NCBI GenBank assembly: GCA_028281075.1 | Contig: JANQKO010000153.1 | Coordinates: 1-5,627 of the forward strand | Direction: 5' to 3' | Origin: Alphaproteobacteria bacterium | Lineage (GTDB): Bacteria; Pseudomonadota; Alphaproteobacteria; GCA-2731375 | Length of the DNA: 5,627 nt | Shown: positions 1-5,173 of the stretch, piece after piece | Layout of the letters: each line of letters opens with the position of its first letter | How positions within the stretch are numbered: the stretch's first letter is position 1 | The notes under the pieces: model-generated | What the model was told of the DNA's origin: nothing | The model's input: the letters and a program-made list of their open reading frames with translations, nothing else | Databases searched by the model: none | Made by a program: the position numbers and the translations under genes

Positions 1-174
1 CAGGTCCGGTTCGCCGTACCAGAGGGCCATGCCGTCCTCCAGGCCCATGCCGGCATTGGTGACATCACGGATCTTCGAGGACGTCAGGCGGTCGGTCCGC
101 CCGCGGGCGCCGCTGGCGCCGACGTCGAGCGGACCGGCCGGCGGGGCCACGGTTCGTTGCAATGGTTTTGTCAT
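1..174 (-). CDS. PLP-dependent aminotransferase, class I/II, N-terminal part (cut by window edge)
   Basis: The 58 visible codons run without a stop to the window edge. The N-terminus is a 30-residue Pro/Gly/Arg-rich lead followed by SKIRDVTNAGMG, then ALWYGEPDL at about residues 50-58. The pattern S-x-I-R-x-x-x-N-x-G-M-G followed by a GEPD motif is typical of the start of fold-type I aspartate aminotransferase-like enzymes, which move an amino group between an amino acid and a 2-oxo acid with pyridoxal phosphate in the cytosol. The PLP lysine and substrate-binding parts lie outside the window, so the substrate cannot be told. ATG at 174-172 is chosen because no other in-frame ATG occurs before the conserved region. 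The nearest purine-rich stretch (AAGGAA, complement of 188-193) sits 13 nt away, longer than usual, so initiation may be weak or leader-controlled. The gene lies 153 nt downstream of the dehydratase on the same strand; a joint role in sugar-acid or amino-acid metabolism is only a guess. Confidence 0.82.
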   Translation of the reverse strand, partial: MTKPLQRTVAPPAGPLDVGASGARGRTDRLTSSKIRDVTNAGMGLEDGMALWYGEPDL

Positions 175-272
175 AACGCCGACGTGGTTCCTTCGATCCG
201 CGGATGCAAGCCCGGCCCGCCGGGGGGCCGACACGACCGCGTGATGGTCGCGACGGATGCTAGCGTCGGCGA

Positions 273-306
273 CGTTAACAAGCGGTAAGGTAAACCGCGT
301 CTAACG
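273..306. promoter_or_regulatory. Nested inverted repeat between dehydratase and aminotransferase genes
   Basis: Two inverted repeats are nested: outer arms CGTTA (273-277) and TAACG (302-306), inner arms GCGGT (282-286) and ACCGC (294-298), with a 7-nt centre. As RNA this would fold into two 5-bp helices separated by a 4/3 internal loop. As DNA it could be an operator for a dimeric regulator. No T-run follows on either strand, so it is not a standard intrinsic terminator. It lies 21 nt past the dehydratase stop and about 100 nt before the aminotransferase start. The rest of this 153-nt gap is GC-rich and shows no convincing -35/-10 pair. Confidence 0.3.
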
Positions 307-327
307 CATTCCGGCGGCCTTGGCCAG

Positions 328-2058
328 CTAGTGATTTGGCCGCGGCACCGCCGAGCCCGAGGCGCCGACCAGGAAGTCGAAGTCGCAGCCCTTGTCCGCC
401 TGCATCACGTGGTTGACGTAGAGCTGGGCGTAACCGCGCTCGTAGACCTGCGGGTTCGGCGTGAAGGCCTCGCGTCGGCGGGCGAGCTCCGCGTCCGGGA
501 CGTCGAGATGCAGCCGGCGGTTGGCGACGTCGAGCTCGATCATGTCGCCGTTTTGGACCAGGGCCAGCGGACCGCCGATCGCCGATTCCGGACAGACATG
601 CAGCACCACGGCGCCATATGCGGTGCCGCTCATGCGCGAATCCGAGATTCGCACCATGTCGGTCACGCCCTGCTCCAGGATCTTCTTCGGCAGCGGGAAG
701 TTGCCGACTTCCGGCATGCCGGGATAGCCGCGCGGGCCGGCGCCCTTCAGCACCAGGATGCAGTCCGGATCGACGTCCAGATCAGGGTCCTCGATCTTCT
801 CGTGCAGCTCCTCGTTGGTCTCGAAAACCACGGCGCGGCCGCGATGCTGCAGCAGTTCCGGCGTCGCCGCCGACGGCTTGATGACGGCACCGTCGGGCGC
901 CAGGTTGCCGCGCAGCACGGCCAAGCCGTTTTCGGTCTTGAACGGCTTGGCGAGCGAATAGATCACTTGATCGTTGAAGTTCCGGGCCTCGGCCACGTTC
1001 TCGGCGACGCTTCTGCCGCTGACCGTGACGTGTTGCCCATGTACCTGGCCGCTGTCCACCAGGTCCTTCATCACCACCGGCAGGCCGCCGGCGTAATAGA
1101 AGTCCTCCATCAGGTATTCGCCGTTCGGCTGCAGGTTGACGATGCAGGGGATCTCGCGGCTGAGCCGGTCCCAGTCGTCGATGTCGAGCGGAACGCCGAC
1201 CCGGCCGGCGAGCGCGATCAGATGGATGATGGCGTTGGTCGAGCCGCCGATGGCGGCGTTCACCCGGATCGCGTTCTCGAAGGCTTCGCGCGTCAGCACG
1301 GTCGAGATCCGCTGGTCCTGCTTCACCATCTCGACGATGCGCCGGCCGGTCAGGTGCGCCGCCACCTTCTTGCGCGAATCGACGGCCGGGATCGCCGCCG
1401 TGCCCGGCAGGCACATGCCCAGGCCTTCCACCATGTTGCCCATGGTGGACGCCGTGCCCATGGTCATGCAGTGGCCGGGGCTGCGCGACATCGCCTGCTC
1501 GGCGTCCATGAAGTCCTGCAGCGTGATGTTGCCGGCGCGCACGTCCTCGCTCATGCGCCAGACGTCGGTGCCGGAGCCGATGTCGCGGCCGCGGAACTTG
1601 CCGTTCAGCATCGGCCCGCCATGCACCACGATCGACGGCAGGTCGACGCTGGCCGCGCCCATCAGGTAGGCTGGCGTGGTCTTGTCGCAGCCGGTCAGCA
1701 GCACGACGCCGTCAAGCGGATTGGCCCGAAGCGTCTCTTCCAGGTCCATGCTCATCAGGTTGCGGAACATCATCGTGGTCGGCCGCATCAGCGTTTCGCC
1801 GATGCCCATGGTCGGGAACACGAAGGGAAAGCCGCCGGCCTCCCAGATGCCGCGTTTCACCGACTCGGCGACGTCGGTCAGATGCGCGTTGCAGGGGCTC
1901 AGATCCGAGGCCGAGTTGGCGATGCCGATGACCGGCCGGCCGTCGAACAGATCCGCCGGCCAGCCCTGGTTCTTCAGCCAACTGCGATAGGCGAAGCCCA
2001 GCAGGTCCGTGCGTCCGAACCATTCGCGGCTGCGGTTGCTGTTCATGCGATCGGCCAT
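328..2058 (-). CDS. IlvD/Edd-family dehydratase, L-arabinonate dehydratase-like (576 aa)
   Basis: This is a full-length member of the iron-sulfur dehydratase family that includes dihydroxy-acid dehydratase (IlvD), phosphogluconate dehydratase (Edd) and pentonate dehydratases. It removes water from a sugar acid to give a 2-keto-3-deoxy acid, in the cytosol. Compared from memory with the Rhizobium L-arabinonate dehydratase (about 579 aa), the key residues appear at a constant offset of 3: cluster cysteines C56, C124 and C197, metal ligands E88, D125 and E450, the lysine that is carbamylated (K126, in TGCDKTTP), and the catalytic serine S477 in SDSRMSGTAYG. The C-terminal GDMIELDVANRRLHLDV segment and the overall length also fit the pentonate branch rather than true IlvD. 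The substrate (arabinonate, xylonate, fuconate or another acid) is not decided by the sequence. The ATG is supported by GGGAGGA 6 nt upstream; an ATG four codons further in is less well placed. No sugar transporter, aldolase or sugar dehydrogenase lies in the window. The gene follows the HTH gene by 41 nt and may be read from its promoter. Confidence 0.93.
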   Translation of the reverse strand: MADRMNSNRSREWFGRTDLLGFAYRSWLKNQGWPADLFDGRPVIGIANSASDLSPCNAHLTDVAESVKRGIWEAGGFPFVFPTMGIGETLMRPTTMMFRNLMSMDLEETLRANPLDGVVLLTGCDKTTPAYLMGAASVDLPSIVVHGGPMLNGKFRGRDIGSGTDVWRMSEDVRAGNITLQDFMDAEQAMSRSPGHCMTMGTASTMGNMVEGLGMCLPGTAAIPAVDSRKKVAAHLTGRRIVEMVKQDQRISTVLTREAFENAIRVNAAIGGSTNAIIHLIALAGRVGVPLDIDDWDRLSREIPCIVNLQPNGEYLMEDFYYAGGLPVVMKDLVDSGQVHGQHVTVSGRSVAENVAEARNFNDQVIYSLAKPFKTENGLAVLRGNLAPDGAVIKPSAATPELLQHRGRAVVFETNEELHEKIEDPDLDVDPDCILVLKGAGPRGYPGMPEVGNFPLPKKILEQGVTDMVRISDSRMSGTAYGAVVLHVCPESAIGGPLALVQNGDMIELDVANRRLHLDVPDAELARRREAFTPNPQVYERGYAQLYVNHVMQADKGCDFDFLVGASGSAVPRPNH

Positions 2059-2064
2059 GCTGCG

Positions 2065-2071
2065 TCCTCCC
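2065..2071 (-). promoter_or_regulatory. Strong ribosome binding site of the dehydratase gene
   Basis: The minus strand reads GGGAGGA, ending 6 nt before the ATG at 2058. It is the best Shine-Dalgarno match in the leftward block and picks the first of two nearby ATGs. It also implies that the dehydratase is translated independently of the HTH gene upstream. Confidence 0.75.
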
Positions 2072-2099
2072 GATGGCGATGTCGTGATTTGCCGCCATC

Positions 2100-2342
2100 C
2101 TAGCCGGCATTCGGATCGGCTGCCATGGCCGCCGATCCTTCCGGGCGGTATTCCAGCAGGTCGCCCGGCTGGCAGTCCAGCACGTCGCAGATCCGGGCCA
2201 GGGTTTCGAACCGCACGCCCCGGACCTTGCCGGATTTCAGCAGCGAGACGTTCTGCTCGGTAATGCCGATCCGGACGGCGAGCTCGCGCGAGCGCATCTT
2301 GCGGCGGGCCAGCATCACATCCAGGTTGACGACGATCGGCAT
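2100..2342 (-). CDS. Small Cro/C1-type HTH regulator, YozG-like (80 aa)
   Basis: This is a compact DNA-binding protein made of little more than one XRE/Cro-C1 helix-turn-helix domain. The opening MPIVVNLDVMLARRKM, the HTH core ELAVRIGITEQNVSLLKSG (about residues 20-38) and the ending LDCQPGDLLEYRPE (about 55-68) are the hallmark of the small YozG-type regulators. The last dozen residues are an Ala-rich tail without obvious function. These regulators occur next to DUF2975 membrane proteins in many bacteria, as here, where the DUF2975 stop is 8 nt upstream. The reading frame is open further upstream, but that part overlaps the DUF2975 gene; the ATG at 2342-2340 fits both the family N-terminus and the gene order. 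Its Shine-Dalgarno sequence is weak (GCCGGG just before the ATG), which suggests translation coupled to the upstream gene. The likely target is the palindrome at 2956-2972 in its own operon promoter. The signal it answers to is unknown. Confidence 0.9.
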   Translation of the reverse strand: MPIVVNLDVMLARRKMRSRELAVRIGITEQNVSLLKSGKVRGVRFETLARICDVLDCQPGDLLEYRPEGSAAMAADPNAG

Positions 2343-2350
2343 GGCCCGGC

Positions 2351-2923
2351 CTAGACGAACTGCCGGTTCTCGTCGGCGACCCGCGCCGCCTCGTGCATGA
2401 CCCAGCCGATCACGATCAGCAGGCCGCCGAACAGCAGGGTGGCGTAGCTCGTCGACGACACCTCGATCGTCAGCATCCGCTTGCCCGGCGCGTTGTCGTG
2501 GGTCAGCAGCAGCACCGCGAGCGTGTGGACGGGGACCGACAGACCACCGTTGGCGGCCAGCGCCGCGCCCGCGGCGCGGATGTGCCGTGCGGCCGCGGGC
2601 GCGAAGATCCGGCCCCGTTCGTAGCAGGCGAACAGCCGGCTGATCCGCCACATGGCGTAGACCAGCAGGCTGACCGGTCCGGCCAGCAACACGATCAGGC
2701 CGATCCGCTTGACCGGCGTGACGCCGCTGCCGATCAGCAGGTGCGCGTAATCGGGCAGTATCTGCGCCTCGAACATCGACGGCACGGCGGCGAAATAAAG
2801 GCTCAGGCCGCCGATGCCGACCGCGCCGAGCAGGGCCACGATCTTGAGGTAGCGGCTGACCGACCGGATGCGGCGAAAACGGCCGGCATCGGGCAGGCCG
2901 CGGGCGTCGTCGGTATTGTCCAC
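2351..2923 (-). CDS. DUF2975 family four-helix membrane protein (190 aa, GTG start)
   Basis: This is an integral inner-membrane protein of unknown biochemical role. A basic N-terminus (RFRRIRSVSRYLK) precedes four hydrophobic segments at about residues 28-47, 74-95, 115-138 and 161-180. Between helices 2 and 3 lies ACYERGRIFAP, and the protein ends with GWVMHEAARVADENRQFV; both fit DUF2975, whose members have a G-x-I-F motif after helix 2 and a charged E-x-x-x-L/V-x-x-EN-x-x-V tail. The frame is open up to 3088, but that extension would translate the AT-rich promoter and operator. The GTG at 2923-2921 has GGAGA 7 nt upstream and gives the usual family length, so it is chosen. The HTH gene follows after 8 nt, forming a two-gene unit. 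A common idea, not shown here, is that the membrane protein passes an envelope or membrane signal to the regulator. Confidence 0.87.
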   Translation of the reverse strand: MDNTDDARGLPDAGRFRRIRSVSRYLKIVALLGAVGIGGLSLYFAAVPSMFEAQILPDYAHLLIGSGVTPVKRIGLIVLLAGPVSLLVYAMWRISRLFACYERGRIFAPAAARHIRAAGAALAANGGLSVPVHTLAVLLLTHDNAPGKRMLTIEVSSTSYATLLFGGLLIVIGWVMHEAARVADENRQFV

Positions 2924-2930
2924 CGCAGCG

Positions 2931-2936
2931 TCTCCA
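2931..2936 (-). promoter_or_regulatory. Ribosome binding site that sets the GTG start of the DUF2975 gene
   Basis: The minus strand reads TGGAGA, 7 nt before the GTG at 2923. It supports this start over the longer open frame, and over the out-of-frame ATG at 2946. Confidence 0.65.
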
Positions 2937-2955
2937 CGAGATCCATGATCAAAAT

Positions 2956-2972
2956 TTATCGTAAAACAATAA
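2956..2972. promoter_or_regulatory. 17-bp palindromic operator candidate for the HTH regulator
   Basis: The sequence is TTATCGT-AAA-ACAATAA: two 7-bp arms with one mismatch around a 3-bp centre. It covers the -10 box of the leftward promoter (2958-2963), so a bound dimer would block RNA polymerase. A degenerate relative, TTACTGTAAAGGATAA, lies at 2977-2992; the centres are about 20-21 bp apart, two helical turns, on the same DNA face. Binding by the adjacent YozG-like protein is inferred from position and symmetry. Confidence 0.55.
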
Positions 2973-2986
2973 AATATTACTGTAAA
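2958..2986 (-). promoter_or_regulatory. Sigma-70-type promoter for the DUF2975-HTH unit
   Basis: On the minus strand, TTTACA (complement of 2981-2986; 5 of 6 matches to TTGACA) is followed by an AT-rich 17-nt spacer and TACGAT (complement of 2958-2963; 4 of 6 to TATAAT). Transcription would start near 2951, giving a leader of about 28 nt before the GTG. This is the clearest promoter in the window. It may also serve the dehydratase, because no terminator is seen between the HTH and dehydratase genes. Confidence 0.6.
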
Positions 2987-3119
2987 GGATAAACTTCCGA
3001 TCCAACGGCCATCGCCGATCTTGTTGCCGGACGATGTCATTCCGGATGACGCCGGTTCGTATTTTGTTCTATCCTGCGTTTGAAACATGACGGGCAGCGG
3101 CGGGCTCTCGGCCCGCGGG

Positions 3120-3124
3120 GGAGG
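3120..3124 (+). promoter_or_regulatory. Ribosome binding site that sets the glycosylase-like start
   Basis: GGAGG within a G-run lies 4 nt before the ATG at 3129. It favours this start over the in-frame ATG at 3087, which would add 14 Gly/Ser/Arg residues encoded by the leader. Confidence 0.55.
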
Positions 3125-3128
3125 CGGG

Positions 3129-3800
3129 ATGCAAAGCTTCGATCGGATCTACGCGACGGCCGCGAAACGCCATGGCGGCGCGGCGGCGCTGGAGAAGCTG
3201 TTGTCGACACCGAAGAGCAAGGCGGCGCTGCGGAAGATCGGCGACGACCGCTACCTGGCGGGAATGACCAAGTCGGTCTTTATGGCCGGATTTTCCTGGA
3301 AGGTGATCGAGCGGAAATGGCCCAACTTCGAGACGGCGTTTCTCGATTTCGCGCCGCGCCGCGTCGCGTTCATGCCGGACGAGGCGCTCGATGCCCTGCT
3401 GCGGGACAAGGGCATCGTCCGCAACGGGCCGAAGATCCGGGCCACGCGCGACAACGCCCGCTTCATCGTCGACCTGGCCGAGGAACACGGCTCGGCGGCC
3501 GGGTTTTTCGCCGACTGGCCGGCGGACGACCATATCGGCCTGCTGGCATTGCTGAAGAAGCGCGCCAGCCGCATGGGCGGCACCTCGGCGCAGTACTTTC
3601 TGCGCTTCATCGGCAAGGACTCGTTCGTGCTGTCGGCCTCGGTGGTCGCGGCGCTGAAGGCGCAGGGCGTCGTCGACAAGGACCCGACCTCGAAACGAGA
3701 CCTGCGCGCGGTGCAGGACGCGTTCAACGCCTGGTCGGCCGAAAGCGGCCGGCCGATCACCCAGGTCAGCCAGGTGCTGGCGCGCAGCACCGACGGCTGA
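3129..3800 (+). CDS. DNA-3-methyladenine glycosylase I-like protein, possibly lacking catalytic residues (223 aa)
   Basis: The protein belongs to the alkylbase DNA glycosylase I (Tag, Adenine_glyco) superfamily. Tag enzymes cut 3-methyladenine from alkylated DNA to start base-excision repair. Conserved blocks seen are MAGFSWKVIERKW (residues 52-64), FAPRRVAFMPDE (74-85), GIVRNGPKIRATRDNA (95-110) and GGTSAQYFLRFIGKDSFVL (150-168), matching AGLSW, FDP-V-AAM and IIRHRGKI of E. coli Tag. Unlike Tag there is no cysteine at all, so the Cys2His2 zinc site is absent, and the residue aligned with Glu38 is Ser49. It therefore belongs to a separate, longer branch that begins M-x-x-F-x-x-IY and ends in PTSKRDL...FNAW...GRPITQVS; members are annotated as glycosylases by similarity only. 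In homologues I recall, an Asp follows VLSR, where this protein has VLSAS (169-171). The ATG at 3129 fits the family start and has GGAGG 4 nt upstream. The gene stands alone, divergent from the DUF2975 gene and convergent with DUF1127. Family placement is firm; activity is doubtful. Confidence 0.85.
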   Translation: MQSFDRIYATAAKRHGGAAALEKLLSTPKSKAALRKIGDDRYLAGMTKSVFMAGFSWKVIERKWPNFETAFLDFAPRRVAFMPDEALDALLRDKGIVRNGPKIRATRDNARFIVDLAEEHGSAAGFFADWPADDHIGLLALLKKRASRMGGTSAQYFLRFIGKDSFVLSASVVAALKAQGVVDKDPTSKRDLRAVQDAFNAWSAESGRPITQVSQVLARSTDG

Positions 3801-3819
3801 TCCCGGCCGTCGGCCCGCC

Positions 3820-3833
3820 GGCTCAGTTGAGCC
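3820..3833. terminator. Short hairpin in the convergent gene junction
   Basis: GGCTCA-GT-TGAGCC is a perfect 6-bp inverted repeat that folds as 5 bp plus a tetraloop. It covers the last codons and stop of the DUF1127 gene and begins 20 nt past the glycosylase stop. Just left of it, CCGGC (3803-3807) and GCCGG (3817-3821) form another inverted repeat. No T-run follows on either strand, so intrinsic termination is unproven. Confidence 0.25.
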
Positions 3834-4065
3834 AGAACGGCTTGCGGACCTCCAGCGCGACCTGACCGTGGTTCAGGCCGATGTCGCGCAGCAGATAGGC
3901 GTTGAGCTCGCCCAGGCGGTAGCGCTGGCTGGCGCGGTCCTGCCAGCGCAGCAGCGCGCCCAGCGCGCGGCCACCGATCGCGGCGACGGAAAACCGGTGC
4001 CGGCCATGTGTGGTGCCGTCCAGGATGCCGGTCGCGCCGTCATCCGAATAGGTCGTCGTTCCCAT
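3823..4065 (-). CDS. DUF1127 domain small basic protein (80 aa)
   Basis: A poorly conserved N-terminus of about 32 residues is followed by the DUF1127 module at about 33-78, reading LLRWQDRASQRYRLGELNAY, then LLRDIGLNHGQVALEVRKPFW. The L-RDIG-L core, the Arg-rich front half and the KPFW ending are the family signature. These short proteins abound in alphaproteobacteria; several are linked to stress, phosphate and carbon metabolism or RNA turnover, through contacts with protein or RNA, but the role of this one cannot be read from sequence. The ATG at 4065 is supported by AAAGGGGA 7 nt upstream. The gene is divergent from the LysR gene, a frequent pairing, and the 134-nt gap between them carries repeats that could be LysR sites. 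The DUF1127 gene is thus the most likely target of that regulator. Confidence 0.9.
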   Translation of the reverse strand: MGTTTYSDDGATGILDGTTHGRHRFSVAAIGGRALGALLRWQDRASQRYRLGELNAYLLRDIGLNHGQVALEVRKPFWLN

Positions 4066-4125
4066 CCTGCTATCCCCTTTGTCGATTGCCGTCCTGGCGT
4101 GACGCTGGTCTACGCCAAACCTGCC

Positions 4126-4153
4126 AACGAATGATTAATCAATCAAACGAATG
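4126..4153. promoter_or_regulatory. Direct repeat pair and palindrome in the LysR/DUF1127 control region
   Basis: AACGAATG occurs at 4126-4133 and 4146-4153, exactly 20 bp apart, or about two helical turns. Between and overlapping them lies the perfect 10-bp palindrome TGATTAATCA (4132-4141). The stretch is AT-rich within a GC-rich region and sits 61-88 nt upstream of the DUF1127 ATG and 47-74 nt upstream of the LysR ATG, a usual place for activator sites. Which protein binds is inferred, not shown. Confidence 0.45.
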
Positions 4154-4168
4154 CTTTTGATAGATTTA

Positions 4169-4183
4169 TTCAAATATTCTGAA
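4169..4183. promoter_or_regulatory. T-N11-A dyad, possible LysR box
   Basis: TTCAAATATTCTGAA has TTCA/TGAA arms around an AT-rich centre (5 of 7 pairs match) and fits the loose T-N11-A rule for LysR-type sites. It ends 16 nt before the LysR ATG, where binding could repress the regulator's own gene. TTGATA at 4157-4162 resembles a rightward -35 box, but no good -10 box follows at the right distance. Confidence 0.35.
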
Positions 4184-4199
4184 CTATTGTAATGGCGAG

Positions 4200-5087
4200 A
4201 TGGCCACGACCCTCGATATCGATCTCCTGCGCACGCTGGCGGCGATTGCCGATACCGGCAGCTTCGGCCGCGCCGCGGCCCGTGTTCACCGCTCGCAGTC
4301 GGCCGTCAGCATGCAGATGAAACGCCTGGAGGCGCTTGTCGGCCGGGCGGTCTTCGTTCGCGACGGCCGGCGCATGCGGCTGACCAACGACGGCCGGTCG
4401 CTGGTCGCCTATGCCGGCCGCCTGCTGGCGGTGCATGACGAGGCCGTGGCCAGATTCGCCGAGCCGGCGCTGACCGGCAGTGTCCGGCTCGGCTCGCCCG
4501 ACGACTACGCGACGAACCTGCTGCCGATGGTGCTGGCGCGGTTCGGCGCGCTCTATCCCGGCGTCCATGTCGAGGTGCGGTGCGGCGGCACCGTCGGCCT
4601 GCGCGCGGCCTTGGACGACGGCGAGCTCGACCTCGCCCTGCTGTCGCGCGGGCCGGGGGAGCGGGACGGCGTGGTGCTGCTGCGTGATCCGCTGGTCTGG
4701 GTCACGGCGCCGGACCGGCCGACGCACCGGCGCGATCCGCTGCCGCTGGCGATCTATCCGCCGCCCTCGCGCTACCATCACGCGGTCATGACGGCGCTGA
4801 ACGAGGCCGGCCGCGCCTACCGCGTCGCCTATACCAGTTCCGACCTGCTGGTGCTGCAGGGCGCGGTCTCGGCCGGCCTGGCGGTCGCCGCCATCGCCCG
4901 CAGCTCGAACACGCTCGGCCTCGGCGAGGTCGGTACGGATGACGGCATGCCGGCGCTGCCGATGGTGACCATCGCGCTCGTCACCTCGCGGCATGCCGGG
5001 TCGCCGGCCAGCCGGCGCCTGGCCGAGGAGATCGCGCGCAGCTTCGCCGACAGCCGGGCCGAGCGCCGGGCCGAGCGCCGGGATTGA
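4200..5087 (+). CDS. LysR-type transcriptional regulator (295 aa)
   Basis: This is a full-length LysR-type regulator. The N-terminal winged HTH spans about residues 5-64, with GSFGRAAARVHRSQSAVSMQ and KRLEALVGRAVFVRDGRRMRLT as the classic core. A linker helix follows, then the effector-binding domain from about residue 93 (GSVRLGSPDDYATNLLPMVL) to about 283. The ending, with SNTLGLGEVGTDDGMPALPM, resembles the LrhA/PecT-like branch; the ligand cannot be predicted. No upstream in-frame ATG or GTG was found, and the start fits the family N-terminus. The Shine-Dalgarno sequence is poor (GGCGAG touches the ATG), so expression is probably low. An out-of-frame ATG at 4192 is ignored. The C-terminus ends in an arginine/glutamate repeat encoded by a 12-bp tandem repeat. 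The gene is divergent from DUF1127; by analogy with other divergent LysR pairs it probably controls that gene and itself. Confidence 0.93.
   Translation: MATTLDIDLLRTLAAIADTGSFGRAAARVHRSQSAVSMQMKRLEALVGRAVFVRDGRRMRLTNDGRSLVAYAGRLLAVHDEAVARFAEPALTGSVRLGSPDDYATNLLPMVLARFGALYPGVHVEVRCGGTVGLRAALDDGELDLALLSRGPGERDGVVLLRDPLVWVTAPDRPTHRRDPLPLAIYPPPSRYHHAVMTALNEAGRAYRVAYTSSDLLVLQGAVSAGLAVAAIARSSNTLGLGEVGTDDGMPALPMVTIALVTSRHAGSPASRRLAEEIARSFADSRAERRAERRD
5054..5082 (+). repeat. 12-bp tandem repeat at the 3' end of the LysR gene
   Basis: The unit CCGGGCCGAGCG occurs twice in full (5054-5065, 5066-5077) plus a partial third copy, in frame with the LysR gene, and encodes RAERRAERR just before the stop. 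It probably arose by replication slippage and lies beyond the folded effector domain, so copy changes should be tolerated. Confidence 0.75.
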
Positions 5088-5110
5088 GCGGCCGCCGCGG
5101 CAACCATCAC

Positions 5111-5118
5111 TTAACCAT
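5111..5118 (+). promoter_or_regulatory. CtrA-type half-site upstream of the TipF-like gene
   Basis: TTAACCAT matches the known 8-bp CtrA half-site of alphaproteobacteria. It lies 56 nt before the chosen ATG at 5174, in an 86-nt gap. The second TTAA at the full 7-nt spacing is not present (GCAA instead). The motif is short, so chance is possible, but the link to a flagellar-type gene makes it plausible. Confidence 0.35.
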
Positions 5119-5173
5119 ATGGCAAGCTCTGCGGGGCAAGTTGTCGGCGTCCTGTCCCCCGGGTCGCACGCCG

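Noticed and set aside
213..230. 6-bp stem CGGCCC/GGGCCG upstream of the aminotransferase
   Set aside because: A short all-GC stem is expected by chance here; no T-run follows on either strand and no family of leader RNA is recognised.
29..244. 71-codon plus-strand open frame at the left edge
   Set aside because: It lies antisense to the aminotransferase start, has no family features and no ribosome binding site worth noting.
331..2103. 590-codon open frame on the plus strand, antisense to the whole dehydratase gene
   Set aside because: Its codons are in exact register with the sense codons, so stops arise only where the sense gene uses TTA, CTA or TCA, which are rare at this GC content. The product is a low-complexity mix rich in H, R, V, D and Q with no recognisable domain, while the sense frame carries every catalytic residue.
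3036..3050. GTCAT-TCCGG-ATGAC dyad in the divergent gap before the glycosylase-like gene
   Set aside because: The arms are only 5 bp, and no promoter elements at a convincing spacing could be assigned around it.
2351..3088. Longer DUF2975 reading starting at 3088
   Set aside because: The extra 55 residues would be translated from the AT-rich promoter and operator; the GTG at 2923 has a well-placed ribosome binding site and gives the family length.
4170..4994. 274-codon minus-strand open frame over the LysR gene
   Set aside because: It encodes an Arg/Gln/His/Ala-rich product without domains, and the opposite strand encodes a complete LysR protein; it is a shadow of high GC.
5088..5101. GC palindromes (GCGGCCGC and GCCGCGGC) just after the LysR stop as a terminator
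   Set aside because: They are overlapping self-complementary GC words with no loop of workable size and no T-run behind them.
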